DNA of 51,396 bases from CAXOVX01 sp964213345 (GCA_964213345.1 CAXOVX010000041.1:1-51396), one strand, 5' to 3'. Counted from the first letter of the stretch, positions 42,436 to 51,330 are shown. Numbers and translations are program-made. Notes: generated from the letters alone by a model not told the origin.

Positions 42436-44925
42436 CTAATAAAGTATTCTGCTTTCACCACTATCCTCAGTGTCTGCCATTGCCTCTTCACCTTCGGTAT
42501 TAGATTTAATGCTGTTGATTATCTCTTCTAGATCTTTGTTTTTGATTTTGGTTGTACTACTAATTTCTTCATTAGAGGTAATTTTGCTGTACAAAGCACT
42601 ATTTACGCCAGCAGGAATTATACTAGAACTTTCTTCTGTTACCTCTTGTCCTTCAGTATTCATATCGATTATATCAATGGAAGTAGGATTTTGTATCAAT
42701 GCCCTATCAGGAAAATTTTTAAGAGCTGAACGCATAAATTCTACAAAAATTGGCAATGCCACCGTACCTCCTGTTTCTTTTTTTCCTAAAGTACGTGGAG
42801 TATCAAACCCTACATAAATGCCAACCGTAAAGTGAGAAGAAAAGCCTATAAACCACGTATCACAACTATTATTAGTAGTACCCGTCTTTCCCGCTATATT
42901 TTCCCCCAGTATTCTTGCTCTCACTGCAGTACCCCTCTTTACTGCCTCTTGCAAAAGATGCACTATCTGTAATTCGTTTTTTGTATTAATTAATCTTTCC
43001 TTAAAGTAACTAACTCTTGGTAATAAATTCTCATTTATGACATCATTTTGGCTGGGTACTGCTTTACAATTAGCACAGGTAATGCTACTATCACTATATA
43101 ATAAATTACCACTACCATCGTATATACTATCAATAAATTTCGGAGACGTTGAGTATCCATTGCTCGTAATAATATTGTAGGCGTTAGTAATGTTCATTAA
43201 CGTCGTTTCATGAGAACCCAATGCAATAGCATAGTTGACCAAATTTTTAGCACTAGCACCATCGCTATATACGCCTAATTTATCTACAACATTCATAATT
43301 TTATCTAACCCTAGAGATAAGACCAGACGTACGGTAGGTAAATTACGAGATTTAGCAAAAGCTGTTTCTAAAGTGATAGGACCCAAAAAATTACTACCGT
43401 AATTTTTTGGTGCCCAGACAGGTAGTCCTTGCCCCTGACTTATTGTTATCGGCTCATCCAAAATCACGCTATCACCACTAAATCCATTTTGTAAAGCTGC
43501 TAGATAAACAAATGTCTTAAAAGCAGACCCCGGTTGTCTCTGCGCTTGTGTTGCGCGATTAAAATCACCATTGCTGTAACCGCCTACAACAGCAAGTACT
43601 CTCCCTGTGTAAGGTTGTAGTACTACCATCCCACCATTAACATCAGGTATTTGCTCTAGCCCATAAGACTTATCTTTTAGGTGTTTTACTATTATAATAT
43701 CTCCTTCTTTAAAAACATCGGATGTTTTTTTTACTACAGGCCCCAAAGTCTGATTATCTAAACATTTTCGTGCCCACACTAATTGATCAAATGGGATTAA
43801 TCCTGATTTCCCGCTAACTAAGCCAATTTCAGTCTCTTTCACTTTATTTTTTAATACTACCGCTAATTCATTACCATCGTTCTTTTCAATGGGAATCTCG
43901 ACCATTTTTAGGGCCTTTTGCCAATTTTTATCACTCAATTTAATATTACCTAGAGGACCTCTCCAACCATGACGCCTATCATATTCTCGTAAGCCTGCAC
44001 GGAAAGCAGTATTAGCATACTCTTGTAATACCTCATCAATATTTGCGTTGATGATTAGTCCTTTTGTATAAACAACATCTTCACCATATAATTTGATTAG
44101 TTCGCGCCTTACAGTTTCTGAATAATAGTCTTCTCTATATTTTGGTATAGCACTACTTTTTTTATATAGTACTATTGGCTGATTGACATGTTCCACAGCA
44201 TCACTTTCTGTAATCATATCTTCCTCCGCCATTCTGGTGATTACCCAATCTCTACGTATCTTAGCTTTTTCATAATATAAGTAGGGATTTAGGCTGGAAG
44301 GTGCTTTAGGTAAAGCCGCAAGCATTGCAACTTCAGCTAAATTTAATTGATCTAGAGCTTTACCAAAATAATTTTGGGCAGCAGCAGCAACTCCGTAGGA
44401 GCCATTACCTAAAAATATTTGGTTCAAATATAGTTCTAAAATTCTCTCTTTCGAATAAACTTTGCTAATCCTATAAGCCAAAATTGCTTCCTTTATTTTT
44501 CGACTAAACGTATGCTCGTTTGTCAGTAGAAAATCTTTCACTACTTGTTGCGTAATGGTGGAGCCTCCCACAGCACGTTTATTGGAGCGCAACCCTGCTA
44601 TATTTTGCAGCGCTGCTCTAATGATGCCGTATACGTCTATACCTCGATGCTCAAAAAATTTCTTATCTTCAGCAGCTAAAAATGCGTTGATCACAATCTT
44701 GGGAATTTTATCGAATGGTGTAAATATACGTCTCTCATATGCATACTCTGCCATAATTTTTCCTTCTGTTGTATACACCCTGCTGATTACCGGAGGATCA
44801 TAACTAGCTAACTGTGCATAATCCGGTAAATCTTTAGAGAAAAAAAGAAAAATCGCAGTTCCTGTTGCAGCTCCCAACAATAACAGCAATGTACATAACG
44901 AGAGTATAAGATATAATTTGCGCAT
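42436..44925 (-). CDS. mrcA: Penicillin-binding protein 1A
   Basis: Major class A penicillin-binding protein for cell-wall elongation, inner-membrane anchored. The N-terminal helix (LYLILSLCTLLLLLGAA) precedes the GT51 domain with EDKKFFEHRGID and GGSTITQQVVK. An OB-like (PCB_OB) region lies between, and the transpeptidase domain has SAFK (about residue 467), SRN and KTGTTNNSCDTW (about 680). The 829-aa length is normal. The C-terminal tail beyond the transpeptidase is acidic and low in complexity (DTEDSGESRILY). It does not belong to an obvious operon, with IS debris downstream and a MITE upstream. Together with pbpC and ftsI this suggests a complete cell wall. Confidence 0.95.
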   Translation of the reverse strand: MRKLYLILSLCTLLLLLGAATGTAIFLFFSKDLPDYAQLASYDPPVISRVYTTEGKIMAEYAYERRIFTPFDKIPKIVINAFLAAEDKKFFEHRGIDVYGIIRAALQNIAGLRSNKRAVGGSTITQQVVKDFLLTNEHTFSRKIKEAILAYRISKVYSKERILELYLNQIFLGNGSYGVAAAAQNYFGKALDQLNLAEVAMLAALPKAPSSLNPYLYYEKAKIRRDWVITRMAEEDMITESDAVEHVNQPIVLYKKSSAIPKYREDYYSETVRRELIKLYGEDVVYTKGLIINANIDEVLQEYANTAFRAGLREYDRRHGWRGPLGNIKLSDKNWQKALKMVEIPIEKNDGNELAVVLKNKVKETEIGLVSGKSGLIPFDQLVWARKCLDNQTLGPVVKKTSDVFKEGDIIIVKHLKDKSYGLEQIPDVNGGMVVLQPYTGRVLAVVGGYSNGDFNRATQAQRQPGSAFKTFVYLAALQNGFSGDSVILDEPITISQGQGLPVWAPKNYGSNFLGPITLETAFAKSRNLPTVRLVLSLGLDKIMNVVDKLGVYSDGASAKNLVNYAIALGSHETTLMNITNAYNIITSNGYSTSPKFIDSIYDGSGNLLYSDSSITCANCKAVPSQNDVINENLLPRVSYFKERLINTKNELQIVHLLQEAVKRGTAVRARILGENIAGKTGTTNNSCDTWFIGFSSHFTVGIYVGFDTPRTLGKKETGGTVALPIFVEFMRSALKNFPDRALIQNPTSIDIIDMNTEGQEVTEESSSIIPAGVNSALYSKITSNEEISSTTKIKNKDLEEIINSIKSNTEGEEAMADTEDSGESRILY

Positions 44926-45125
44926 TATATAGCTCGTAAGTAGAAGAAGGAACTAACACAAAATTGCGTATCTACGCGCCCATTATACATGGTATCACTA
45001 AGGATGCAAGAGGCAAGCTCGCTGCTACGAAATTACACTAACCCGCATTATAGACAAGAAAAGCGTGAAATATAACATGAGACAGTCTTTAAAAATTTTA
45101 TAAACCGTCTTAAGCGAAGCTTAGA

Positions 45126-45500
45126 TTATACCAATTTCCGTTTTTTAATGAGCGCTAGGGGCAATTATCTGTTTTGTTTTTTTATTTTTTTTGTGCTTAG
45201 GCGTTCCGATGCTATTGGATGGCGTGCTTGCTTGCACTCACCCGCATGGCAGCTTCTAAAGATTGTTATTTTATTCTTCTTTTTAATTACGGAGCCTTAA
45301 CAAACGCTCCTAACGATCATACTAATCCAGTGCAAAGCAAGTTACTCTTCTATATCTGAAAATTTTATTCGTTATACAACATTTTTCAGATATAACCGCA
45401 ATGGTGAGAGCGAAGGAGTACAAAAGTATAGAATACTACATGACTGAACCTGAATCCTGCAGCGCAACAACTCAAGCGTTAAAAAGGGAAATTGGTATAA
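45126..45500 (+). repeat. MITE copy 5, interrupted
   Basis: The best-preserved ends in the family: TTATACCAATTTCC at the left and GGAAATTGGTATAA at the right, a perfect 14-bp inverted repeat. Without the nested insertion at 45166-45397 it would be about 138 bp. Fills most of the 690-bp gap between mrcA and trmD; nothing else is recognisable there. Confidence 0.8.
45166..45397. mobile_element. 232-bp insertion nested in MITE copy 5
   Basis: Splits the MITE core between ...CTAGGG and GGTGAG..., flanked on both sides by GCAAT (45161-45165 and 45398-45402), a likely 5-bp target duplication. Inside are a 13-bp inverted repeat (TATATCTGAAAAT with ATTTTTCAGATATA, one extra T), GGAGC/GCTCC, and a T-rich start. 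No coding capacity. Confidence 0.55.
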
Positions 45501-45615
45501 CTTTGCAAAATGCCTCAAGGCACCGGAGGAGAAAACTTCTTGGCAATTTATTCAGGAACATTAGGCAAAATCTCCAGAATCTTTTACGATCAACTCATAC
45601 CATTTCTTGATGGAA

Positions 45616-46338
45616 CTAGACGACTTGTATTAGGTATCTTTGCCACAGATCTTGTCTGTTTGTGGCAGTTTTATGCTTAGCCTGTTCTAGCCTCCATTTT
45701 GCAATTGCTGCGTGATTACCAGATAGTAATACCTTTGGTACTTCATGCCCTTTCCACATACAAGGGCGTGTATAGTGTGGATACTCTAGAAGATTTTTAT
45801 ATTCTGGATGAGTGCCAAATGTTTCTTCCTTTAAGGCATCTTTCTGTTCTATGACGCCAGGTAATAATCTAACGCACGTATCAATGACTATGAATGCTGC
45901 GAGATCTCCTGATGATAAAACGTAATCCCCTATGCTAAGTTCGAGTATACCAAATTCTTTTATTACTCTTTCATCTATTCCTTCAAACCTTCCGCAAATT
46001 AAGTTAATTCCTGGATATGTAACTAGTTTGTGAGCCATTCGTTGGTCAAAAAGAGAGCCTCTAGGCGAAAGATATATAACTGGTATTTCGCAATTTTTTG
46101 ATGATGCGAATACAGAATCTATCGCATTTCCCAGTATATCCGGGCGCATAACCATCCCTGCTCCCCCTCCATATGGTGGCTCATCTACTGTCTTATGCCT
46201 ATTAAACGCATAATTTCTAATATTATGAACATCTAGTGACCATTTCTGATTCTGTAATGCATTACCAACAATAGAGATAGAAAGCGGGCCTGGAAAAAGC
46301 TCTGGAAATAGTGTTAAGACTTTTACAGTCCATGTCAT
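45616..46338 (-). CDS. trmD: TrmD, tRNA (guanine37-N1)-methyltransferase
   Basis: Knotted SPOUT methyltransferase that adds m1G37 to tRNAs and prevents +1 frameshifting. Hallmarks: VKVLTLFPELFPGPLSISI at the N-terminus, DEPPYGGGAGMVM, ICGRFEGIDERVI and the SAM-binding knot IGDYVLSSGDLAA, then EETFGTHPEYKNLLEYPHYTRP. At 240 aa it is full length. The usual rpsP, rimM and rplS neighbours are absent, so this is a stand-alone copy in this genome region. Confidence 0.96.
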   Translation of the reverse strand: MTWTVKVLTLFPELFPGPLSISIVGNALQNQKWSLDVHNIRNYAFNRHKTVDEPPYGGGAGMVMRPDILGNAIDSVFASSKNCEIPVIYLSPRGSLFDQRMAHKLVTYPGINLICGRFEGIDERVIKEFGILELSIGDYVLSSGDLAAFIVIDTCVRLLPGVIEQKDALKEETFGTHPEYKNLLEYPHYTRPCMWKGHEVPKVLLSGNHAAIAKWRLEQAKHKTATNRQDLWQRYLIQVV

Positions 46339-46533
46339 TTTATTTAATCTGTAAAAAAATTATTTGCCTTCAATATATTGGACATTGTATAGCTTGTATA
46401 GGTTATATACAGTCCAATTTTCAATACTATTTTGGAAATATATAGATAAAGGATTAGCACACAAATATACTCCAAATAATATATTACTTGATATAAAAAC
46501 TATTTTGTGTACTTTTGCCTAAAATTTATTTAC

Positions 46534-46668
46534 CTATCGAGTGATAGCCATTACTTGGTGTTTTTGTGCGATTGTACCAATTCGCACCTGTTTATCTCCA
46601 GCAACCTTAGATATAAATTTTAAAAAATTCTCTCTTTTCCATACCTGATCGTATGTTTCCCAAAGATC
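46534..46668 (-). pseudogene. Unidentified coding remnant between trmD and asd
   Basis: In the 409-bp gap a minus-strand frame reads DLWETYDQVWKRENFLKF, then ISKVAGDKQVRIGTIAQ and KHQVMAITR, then stop. It has no start (a TGA precedes it), yet the composition is clearly protein-like. I do not recognise the family. The remainder of the gap is AT-rich with nothing seen. Confidence 0.3.
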
Positions 46669-46747
46669 TCAAATAACTTCTCTTTATGAGCATTTTTTTG
46701 GAGTTTTTTGGGATTTACAGTTAATTATGAAATCCTCTTCGATGTAT

Positions 46748-47767
46748 TTACTCCTTTCCATATCTGATGATACTCATCAACAAAGCTTCAGTTATCTCAA
46801 CGGCATCCGTAGCAGCTCCACGTCGCAAATTATCTGAACATAGCCATAAATGTAGCCCGCTTTCAACTGAAGTATCACGTCTAACACGTCCAACGAATAC
46901 ATCATCCGAATCCACGACTTCGACAGGTGTTGCGTAATCATTATTACTTAACTGAACGGATGGAGCATGTTGTAATATACGAATGATATCCTGTACAACA
47001 AATGTTCGCTCAAATTCTATACTAAGTGCTATAGAATGTCCAATTAACACTGGAACACGAACTGCTGTTGCTGTAATGGCTATGTTTTGGTCAATAATTT
47101 TTTTTATTTCGTAGATAATTTTGTATTCCTCAGAAGTAAGACTATCATCCCTTATAGCTCCTACCTGAGGAATAACGTTTAGCGCTATTTGGCGCTTAAA
47201 ATGCTTGCGCTCATAAGGCATTTTTTGAACGATAGAACAAGTTTCAGCCCAGCATTCATCAGCTGCCACTTTTCCCGCTCCTGAAGTTGATTGGTATGTG
47301 ACTGCGTTTACCCTATGAATCTTGTGATACTTGTGTAAGGGGCCAATAACTGTTGCAATTGGAGAAGCAAGGCAGTTTGCATGTGCATAAATTTTTTGTC
47401 TCGAATTAATAAGCATTTTATTAACTGGAGGTACGATGAGTGGCACTTCTGGATGTAATCTGTAATAAGAGCTTGAGTCAATAACATATGCTCCGGCATT
47501 AAGGGCCTTTGGGACAAATTTTTCTGAAATATTACCCTCTGTGTTAAAAATGCATATATCAATATTGGCAAAATCTGTTTGCTCCGTATTATGAATTAAA
47601 AAATTTCGGTTATCGATTGTTAAGGTTTGTCCTGCAGATCGAGGAGAAGCATAAAGCTTCAGGTTGTTTGGATATGCAAGCTCTCTCTCTAGCAGCATAC
47701 CAACAACTTTGCGTCCTACATTTCCAGTAGCCCCAATAACAGCAATATTTAATTTATCGTTTTTCAT
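46748..47767 (-). CDS. asd: Aspartate-semialdehyde dehydrogenase
   Basis: NADPH-dependent enzyme that reduces aspartyl phosphate to aspartate semialdehyde, leading to diaminopimelate for peptidoglycan and to Lys, Thr and Met. The Rossmann motif IGATGNVGRKV (residues 11-21) and the catalytic cysteine in YAHANCLASP (Cys132) are present, as are STSGAGKVA and VPVLIGHS. The length of 339 aa is typical. The C-terminus ends IIRYGKE with a stop right before the remnant in the gap. In this organism the DAP supply for the three penicillin-binding proteins is the likely main role. Confidence 0.94.
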   Translation of the reverse strand: MKNDKLNIAVIGATGNVGRKVVGMLLERELAYPNNLKLYASPRSAGQTLTIDNRNFLIHNTEQTDFANIDICIFNTEGNISEKFVPKALNAGAYVIDSSSYYRLHPEVPLIVPPVNKMLINSRQKIYAHANCLASPIATVIGPLHKYHKIHRVNAVTYQSTSGAGKVAADECWAETCSIVQKMPYERKHFKRQIALNVIPQVGAIRDDSLTSEEYKIIYEIKKIIDQNIAITATAVRVPVLIGHSIALSIEFERTFVVQDIIRILQHAPSVQLSNNDYATPVEVVDSDDVFVGRVRRDTSVESGLHLWLCSDNLRRGAATDAVEITEALLMSIIRYGKE

Positions 47768-47862
47768 ACAATACCCAGGTTTGTTTTTCCTATGGTTATG
47801 CGAAATAATTTGTTATTTCAATTAAATTTTTCCGATGTAATTATGGTAACGCAAAATCCCGC

Positions 47863-47937
47863 TTATACCAATTCTCCCTTTCTAATGCTCGCGTTGTTGC
47901 GCCATAAGACTTAGTTTTAAAATGGGATTTGGTATTA
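47863..47937 (-). repeat. MITE copy 6, provides MFS stop codon
   Basis: TTATACCAATTCTCCCTTTC at the left and ATGGGATTTGGTATTA at the right, with about 60 bp of the core deleted. The terminal TTA at 47935-47937 is the reverse complement of the TAA stop of the MFS carrier. Orientation opposite to copies 1-5. Confidence 0.75.
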
Positions 47938-49215
47938 CAGAGGATTATTACTCTTATTTTTCAGTTGATATACCATAAGCATTAATAAAAGATTGAGCAT
48001 GATAAACAGAGAAGAGGTAAAAATTAAATAATACGAAGGAGCATCTGCGCTTATTCGTGTTGTGAGCAGGGTGCAGATTAGCGGAGTGGTGCCACCGAAG
48101 ATCGCATTACCCAAGTTCCACCCCAAAGCAACTCCTGAGTACCTTAATTCAGGTGGAAAAGATTTTATAGCATATGGATAAGCAGGTGCACCAATTGCAG
48201 CACATAACGTACTAATTCCCGCTAATCCTATAAACACATACCATATATTATGTTCTATATTCGATATTAACTTAAATAACGGATAAATGCATACAATAAT
48301 ACTAATAGCTGAAATAAGTAAAATTTTTACGTACCCTATTTTTTCAGAAAAGATTCCAAAAATAGGTAATAACACAACCACGAGAATAAGAGCAAAAAAC
48401 GTAAAATATAGCGATTGATCATGAGGATAATGCATTATTTCAGAAAAAAATGTACTGAGAAATCCGCGTATAAGATATGATATAGAAGTTGCAGCAGCAG
48501 CAATTGAGATTACCAAGGTGACTGCATACTTTTTACGCTCGATTACTCTCACAATAGGCATTTTTTTTGGTCTTTTGTCATTTTGCATCTCATTAAACAC
48601 TGGAGTTTCCGAGTTTTTGCTACGAAAGTAAGCTCCGATGACACCAATAGCCGCGCCAGCTAGAAATCCATAACGCCATGTTATTTCATCTAACCCAATC
48701 AATTCTACAATTATCAATCCTACAATATTTGCTAATAAAGTTCCTACAACGTTGGAAGCCATCACTATGCTGCCAGCTATACTAACCCCACCCTTAGACA
48801 AATGTTCAAGAATAAAAATAGCAGACCCTGTACCTTCTCCCCCAATGCATAACCCCTGAAAAAGCCGTACTACTATAAGTACTATGGGCGCAGCAATTCC
48901 TATACTTTTGTAAGAGGGCAATAATCCTATAGTAAGAGTTGCTATGGCCATTCCTACTATTGACATGCTGAGTGCAACTTTTCTTCCAAATTTATCTCCT
49001 ATGTGCCCGAAAATCACGCCTCCAAATGGGCGCATCAAAAACCCTATAGCAAAAACACTGAATGACAAGAGTATCTCTAAAGCTTGCCCAAATAATGGGA
49101 AAAAAACATTTCCAATCATGGGAGCAAAAACGGCATAAATACCGAAGTCATAATACTCTACTATATTACCTAATATAGTTGTTCCTATTACTCGTTTTTT
49201 TGTCATTTTTCGCAT
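47935..49215 (-). CDS. MFS carrier, ProP/metabolite:H+ symporter type
   Basis: Twelve-helix inner-membrane transporter of the metabolite:H+ symporter group of the MFS, related to proline/betaine carrier ProP, a group expanded in Rickettsiales. Signs: IVEYYDFGIYAVFAP in helix 1, the loop 2-3 motif GDKFGRKVAL, RLFQGLCIGGEGTGS in helix 4 and RYSGVALGWNLGNAIFGG near the end. The 426-aa length is normal. Substrate is uncertain; compatible solutes or dicarboxylates are typical. The stop codon is formed by the terminal repeat of the adjacent MITE. No obvious operon partner. Confidence 0.88.
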   Translation of the reverse strand: MRKMTKKRVIGTTILGNIVEYYDFGIYAVFAPMIGNVFFPLFGQALEILLSFSVFAIGFLMRPFGGVIFGHIGDKFGRKVALSMSIVGMAIATLTIGLLPSYKSIGIAAPIVLIVVRLFQGLCIGGEGTGSAIFILEHLSKGGVSIAGSIVMASNVVGTLLANIVGLIIVELIGLDEITWRYGFLAGAAIGVIGAYFRSKNSETPVFNEMQNDKRPKKMPIVRVIERKKYAVTLVISIAAAATSISYLIRGFLSTFFSEIMHYPHDQSLYFTFFALILVVVLLPIFGIFSEKIGYVKILLISAISIIVCIYPLFKLISNIEHNIWYVFIGLAGISTLCAAIGAPAYPYAIKSFPPELRYSGVALGWNLGNAIFGGTTPLICTLLTTRISADAPSYYLIFTSSLFIMLNLLLMLMVYQLKNKSNNPL

Positions 49216-49276
49216 ATATTAAGGCATCTCAGTGTATCTAAAAGTATATGCATAGGGGAAATATAGCAAGTACTAC

Positions 49277-49409
49277 TTATATCAAATTCCCTTTATAACG
49301 CTCACGTTGTCGCGCTGTGAGATTTAGGCTCACTCATGTAGTATTACTACACCCCTTCGCCCTCACCATTGCGCTCCTAGTGCTCATTTAAAAATGGGAC
49401 TTGGTATTA
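49277..49409 (-). repeat. MITE copy 7 (full length)
   Basis: TTATATCAAATTCCC at the left, core AACGCTCACGTTGTCGCGC, ACTCATGTAGTATTACTACA, CTCACCATTGCGCTCCTAG, and GGGACTTGGTATTA at the right. The 133-bp copy is the intact reference for the family. Lies upstream of the 579-aa gene. Confidence 0.85.
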
Positions 49410-49504
49410 CGAAAGTTATAGAATGCAGAAAATTATCAAAAATATATTTTATTATAGATTTTTACAAAAAATTCATGCTTTACCATGTTATTTCATATCT
49501 TTTC

Positions 49505-49533
49505 TTGACTTACTTTGAGTAAGTCGGTATACA
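49505..49533 (+). promoter_or_regulatory. Promoter with operator-like dyad, 579-aa gene
   Basis: TTGACT (49505-49510) and TATACA (49528-49533) are 17 bp apart. The spacer holds a perfect dyad, GACTTACT-ttg-AGTAAGTC (49507-49525), overlapping the -35 and filling the space before the -10, as expected for a repressor operator. The start codon is 42 bp downstream of the -10 and is preceded by AAGGAATG. Confidence 0.6.
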
Positions 49534-49575
49534 AGGGCGGGATCCATAAAAAATAAATAATTTAAGGAATGTAGT

Positions 49576-51315
49576 ATGAAAAATATGCAAAAAATAAAAG
49601 TTGACAAAATTCTTTATGATGAGTACGGCCGACCACTGCTTGCGGAAATCAGGGATGGTAATGAAAAATACGCGGTATCTGTTTCAGACAGGACGCAAAT
49701 GGCGCAAGAACTACTTAGTAATTACGCTGAGAAATTTGGTATAAAACAATTTACGCCATTGTCAGTGAATACAGCAGGGAAGGAGTATGTATTGGGTGGT
49801 GATACCTCAGTAATACCGAGGTTAATCAATGCAGGATACATGAGCATTGTGCTACCACTTATTAGTGGCGGTGGCGGTGGTGGACATACAGTATACTGCG
49901 TAGCTTTACGAGACAACAGCCAATACACAATAAAAATGGTGACTCAAACCGGAAGACTTACTGACGATGTAGTAGCCGGTCTGAATACAGTGGCTACGCA
50001 AATAGGAAAGGTGATCACTGAGCATACGAAAATGCAAGTGACAGGACAACCTGTACTAGTTCCAGGGGCATTTGCATTTGATGTCGCATCTTGCACCGAA
50101 ATAGGATTTCCGTTTGTTGAGGCAATGGCGGATAAAGAGCACTCTTTGCAGAAGCTTACAGATGTACTTATGGCTAGCCAACAACGGGGATTCAGTGTGC
50201 AAGATATGGCATACGCTAGATTTTTAGGACAAAAAGGTAGTGCAGATTCTGCGATGATCATGTATGACAGTGCAAGGGAATTCGCTCTTGCAGCAGATAA
50301 TACTTTTAGTTCAGACATCTTTGCAGAGCACGTGATGGCCATACGACTAGGTTATGAGCAAAAGCCATCGGTAAATGATGTAATACAGGCTCTGATGGTT
50401 GTTCCATACCAAGAGGGGCGTGCTATCAATTTAGTAAAGACCCACGTTAACGCAAAATTGCTTCATAACAATATCGCAAATCTTGTAGCCTGTACTGCAA
50501 AAGAAACAATAGAGAATGTTTTTGCGATAAAATATTTTGCGAAAGATATCGTAGGTCCTTTAGTCAGCCCCATTATACCTCAATCAATAGCAAACATAGA
50601 AGCTCCAGGATTTATTCAAAGTAAGTATTTATGGATGGGAGCTCATTTTACCGCAGGGCTATTGCTTGCAGCTACCATTCCAGGAAACCAAATTACAAGT
50701 ACTATGAAATTTGCTGGAGCATCGGTGAGTACCGTATTGTACGCAGGCACTTTAATAAATCATGATAGAATACAGGCTAAATTCGAAAATGAAGCCGCAA
50801 ATGGCGGGGATTTTTCAATAAATTCACCATATGATTTTCTTGTAAAATGTGGTTCGGAAATGCTAATTACTGGAGCAATGCAGGCTGGAGGAAATTTGGC
50901 AGCAATGTATTTTATTCCTGGACTCGGCTGGGCCGCTACAGCGTTTGGTATGCTTAATGGAGCTGTAACTGGAGGACTGCAGTGCTACTCAATGTATAAA
51001 GACCTCAGTACACCGCAAAAAACAAGTACTATTGATAAGGTAATACCTTATTTGCTAGATATTACATTTATTGTTTCTACTAGCAAGTTTAGTATGGTTA
51101 ATACCCCATACTGGAATATCAAGAAGGCATTCGCTATATTAAATGGGGTATGCTCAATAGATCAATTGACAAAGCTTAGCTTGAAAGCAGTACCAGAGTC
51201 TATTAAGGAATGGGTATATGCTCCAGTAGAATATGCTAGCGAGATTGCATCTCAAGCTTACCATTATGTGTTTGATCATGGACACCAAGGCAACGATACT
51301 AGTAGTGATTTATAA
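49576..51315 (+). CDS. 579-aa effector-like protein, paralogue of the 864-aa one
   Basis: Unrecognised protein, clearly homologous to that at 25301 at both ends. N-terminal part (about 1-290): GGGGGGHTVYCVA with His104, MVTQTGR, and FDVASCTEIG with Cys173, again 69 residues after the His, as in CE-clan/YopJ-like enzymes. The Q-rich central region of the paralogue is missing. C-terminal part (about 305-545): ENVFAIKYFAKDIVG, FTAGLLLAATIPG, GLQCYSMYKDLSTPQK, mostly hydrophobic and able to enter membranes. The tail is acidic and His-rich (HVFDHGHQGND-type region). No signal peptide. The start has a fair ribosome-binding site and a promoter with an operator-like dyad. A host-directed secreted protein is likely but unproven. 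Confidence 0.8.
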   Translation: MKNMQKIKVDKILYDEYGRPLLAEIRDGNEKYAVSVSDRTQMAQELLSNYAEKFGIKQFTPLSVNTAGKEYVLGGDTSVIPRLINAGYMSIVLPLISGGGGGGHTVYCVALRDNSQYTIKMVTQTGRLTDDVVAGLNTVATQIGKVITEHTKMQVTGQPVLVPGAFAFDVASCTEIGFPFVEAMADKEHSLQKLTDVLMASQQRGFSVQDMAYARFLGQKGSADSAMIMYDSAREFALAADNTFSSDIFAEHVMAIRLGYEQKPSVNDVIQALMVVPYQEGRAINLVKTHVNAKLLHNNIANLVACTAKETIENVFAIKYFAKDIVGPLVSPIIPQSIANIEAPGFIQSKYLWMGAHFTAGLLLAATIPGNQITSTMKFAGASVSTVLYAGTLINHDRIQAKFENEAANGGDFSINSPYDFLVKCGSEMLITGAMQAGGNLAAMYFIPGLGWAATAFGMLNGAVTGGLQCYSMYKDLSTPQKTSTIDKVIPYLLDITFIVSTSKFSMVNTPYWNIKKAFAILNGVCSIDQLTKLSLKAVPESIKEWVYAPVEYASEIASQAYHYVFDHGHQGNDTSSDL

Positions 51316-51330
51316 AAACTTTAATTTTTT

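Noticed and set aside
45401..45610. 69-codon frame downstream of mrcA
   Set aside because: It starts inside the MITE core and has no ribosome-binding site or protein-like features.
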